Of a stretch of 64,000 nucleotides of DNA, positions 62,991 through 64,000 are shown in pieces. How positions within the stretch are numbered: position 1 is the stretch's first letter; every line of letters starts with the position of its first letter. A program made the position numbers and the translations under genes. The notes under the pieces were generated by a model. It did no database searches. It saw only the letters and a program-made list of their open reading frames with translations, and was not told where the DNA came from. Origin of the DNA: Methylocaldum sp002005105 (GTDB taxonomy: Bacteria; Pseudomonadota; Gammaproteobacteria; Methylococcales; Methylococcaceae); contig NZ_CP194902.1 of assembly GCF_051027545.1 (NCBI RefSeq), positions 2,356,001 to 2,420,000 on the forward strand, written 5' to 3'.

Positions 62991-64000
62991 ATGTCCCAGA
63001 AAGTCGTCGTCGGTATGTCAGGCGGAGTGGATTCCTCCGTCACCGCTTTGTTGCTCCTGGAACAGGGCTATGACGTGATCGGTCTTTTCATGAAGAATTG
63101 GGAGGAGGACGATCATACCGGCCTTTGCACCGCTCCACAGGATTTCGCCGACGCGAAAGGCGTCTGCGACAAACTGGGCATCCCGCTGCACGCGGTCAAT
63201 TTTGCCGCCGAATATTGGGACGAGGTGTTCGAGATCTTCCTGAGCGAGTATAGAGCTGGCCGCACGCCCAATCCGGATATCCTCTGTAATCAGCAGATCA
63301 AGTTCAAAGCCTTTATGGATTATGCGACGGATTTAGGCGCCGATTTGATCGCGACGGGGCATTACGCGCGGGTCGGACGTCGGGACGGCGGTTACACTCT
63401 GCTGAAAGGGATCGATCAACAGAAGGATCAAAGCTATTTCATTTACACCCTGGGGCAGCCGCAGTTGGCTCGCGTGTTGTTCCCGATCGGGGGCATGGAA
63501 AAATCCGAGGTCAGAAAGCGCGCCGAGCAGGCGGGATTATCCAATTATCAGAAGAAAGACAGCACCGGCATTTGCTTCATTGGCGAGCGTCGTTTCAAGG
63601 AATTCTTGCAGCGTTTCTTGCCTGCTCAGCCGGGCGAGATTGAAACGCCCGACGGTCAAATCATCGGACGCCACGACGGGTTGATGTATTACACCCTGGG
63701 GCAACGGCAAGGACTCGGCATCGGCGGCATGAAAGGCGCCTCGGAAGAGCCATGGTATGTATTGGCCAAGGATTTGAAGCGCAATGTTCTGGTCGTTGGT
63801 CAGGGGCATGATCATCCGATGCTGTTCCATGCCGGCCTGGAAGCCGGAAGCTTGAGCTGGGTGCGCGGCAAGGCTCCCGATACGCCTGTTCGATGCGCTG
63901 CAAAAGTCCGTTACCGTCAGCCGGATCAGATCTGTACCGTCGAAGCTGTCGACGAACAGAGAATCCGCGTCGTCTTCGATCGACCGCAGCGCGCCGTGAC
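62991..64000 (+). CDS. mnmA: tRNA-specific 2-thiouridylase MnmA (partial, C-terminus outside window)
   Basis: The frame from ATG 62991 is open to the right edge (336 codons visible). The PP-loop SGGVDS is at 10-15, and the two catalytic cysteines are Cys99 (CNQQIKF) and Cys195 (GICFIGERRF). It thiolates U34 of certain tRNAs with sulfur passed by relay proteins. It probably forms an operon with nudJ. Confidence 0.95.
   Translation, partial: MSQKVVVGMSGGVDSSVTALLLLEQGYDVIGLFMKNWEEDDHTGLCTAPQDFADAKGVCDKLGIPLHAVNFAAEYWDEVFEIFLSEYRAGRTPNPDILCNQQIKFKAFMDYATDLGADLIATGHYARVGRRDGGYTLLKGIDQQKDQSYFIYTLGQPQLARVLFPIGGMEKSEVRKRAEQAGLSNYQKKDSTGICFIGERRFKEFLQRFLPAQPGEIETPDGQIIGRHDGLMYYTLGQRQGLGIGGMKGASEEPWYVLAKDLKRNVLVVGQGHDHPMLFHAGLEAGSLSWVRGKAPDTPVRCAAKVRYRQPDQICTVEAVDEQRIRVVFDRPQRAV

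Overview
The window is a dense stretch of gammaproteobacterial chromosome. Gene orders typical of that class are intact: pilMNOPQ-aroK-aroB-damX-like-hemE divergent from a PBP1A gene, aceE-aceF-lpd, nagZ-hpt-mtnP, aat-bpt-infA facing clpA-clpS, and nudJ-mnmA. Palindromic dispersed repeats sit in several gaps, and orphan soxY and soxZ genes are present. I would guess a Methylococcales-like or related environmental gammaproteobacterium, but no diagnostic methane or methanol oxidation gene is present, so the lineage is an inference.

Layout. 1-5600: two paralogous secreted zinc metalloproteases on the minus strand. The first runs off the left edge and has a clear cyclic-di-GMP-I (GEMM) riboswitch in its leader. 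Between them lies a nest of inverted-repeat elements, and after them a small entericidin-type lipoprotein gene. 5.8-14.6 kb: prfC, divergent soxZ/soxY, the nagZ-hpt-mtnP purine/muropeptide salvage operon, a FliL-like protein, a MIF-like protein, a DUF1244 protein and yciB-yciI-bolA-ppiC. 14.8-18.9 kb: a GAF-like/GGDEF diguanylate cyclase, a PA0069-type radical SAM protein, moeA and a PilZ protein. 19.3-24.9 kb: pyruvate dehydrogenase complex. 24.9-30.7 kb: ampG-like transporter, xthA, rpmE, a hypothetical and mrcA. 30.9-41.1 kb: type IV pilus alignment complex and secretin, shikimate genes, an AAA/SPOR protein, hemE and a Nudix hydrolase. 41.4-44.6 kb is the most accessory-looking part: two hypothetical genes split by a palindromic element, then a three-gene hicA-hicB-X operon beside a tRNA-Leu gene. 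44.7-57.2 kb: queA, a UPF0104 flippase-like protein, HIT and YkgJ-type proteins, an FAD oxidoreductase, a pyruvyl transferase, a DUF815 ATPase, deaD, a GST, ettA and a GNAT/FemAB-like protein. 57.2-64 kb: N-degron pathway genes, a membrane c-heme protein, nudJ and a right-truncated mnmA.

How the parts fit. Cyclic-di-GMP appears three times: a cyclase with an inhibitory I-site, a PilZ receptor and an RNA receptor upstream of a secreted protease. This suggests control of surface or exoprotein traits, although no direct link between the three is shown. The Aat, Bpt, ClpS and ClpA genes form a complete N-degron branch. NagZ, AmpG and PBP1A cover parts of peptidoglycan synthesis and recycling. The most unusual items are the riboswitch-controlled protease with its riboswitch-less paralogue, the hicAB operon with a third 1-base-overlapping gene and palindromes built into its promoter, and the palindromic element that supplies the start region of a hypothetical gene.
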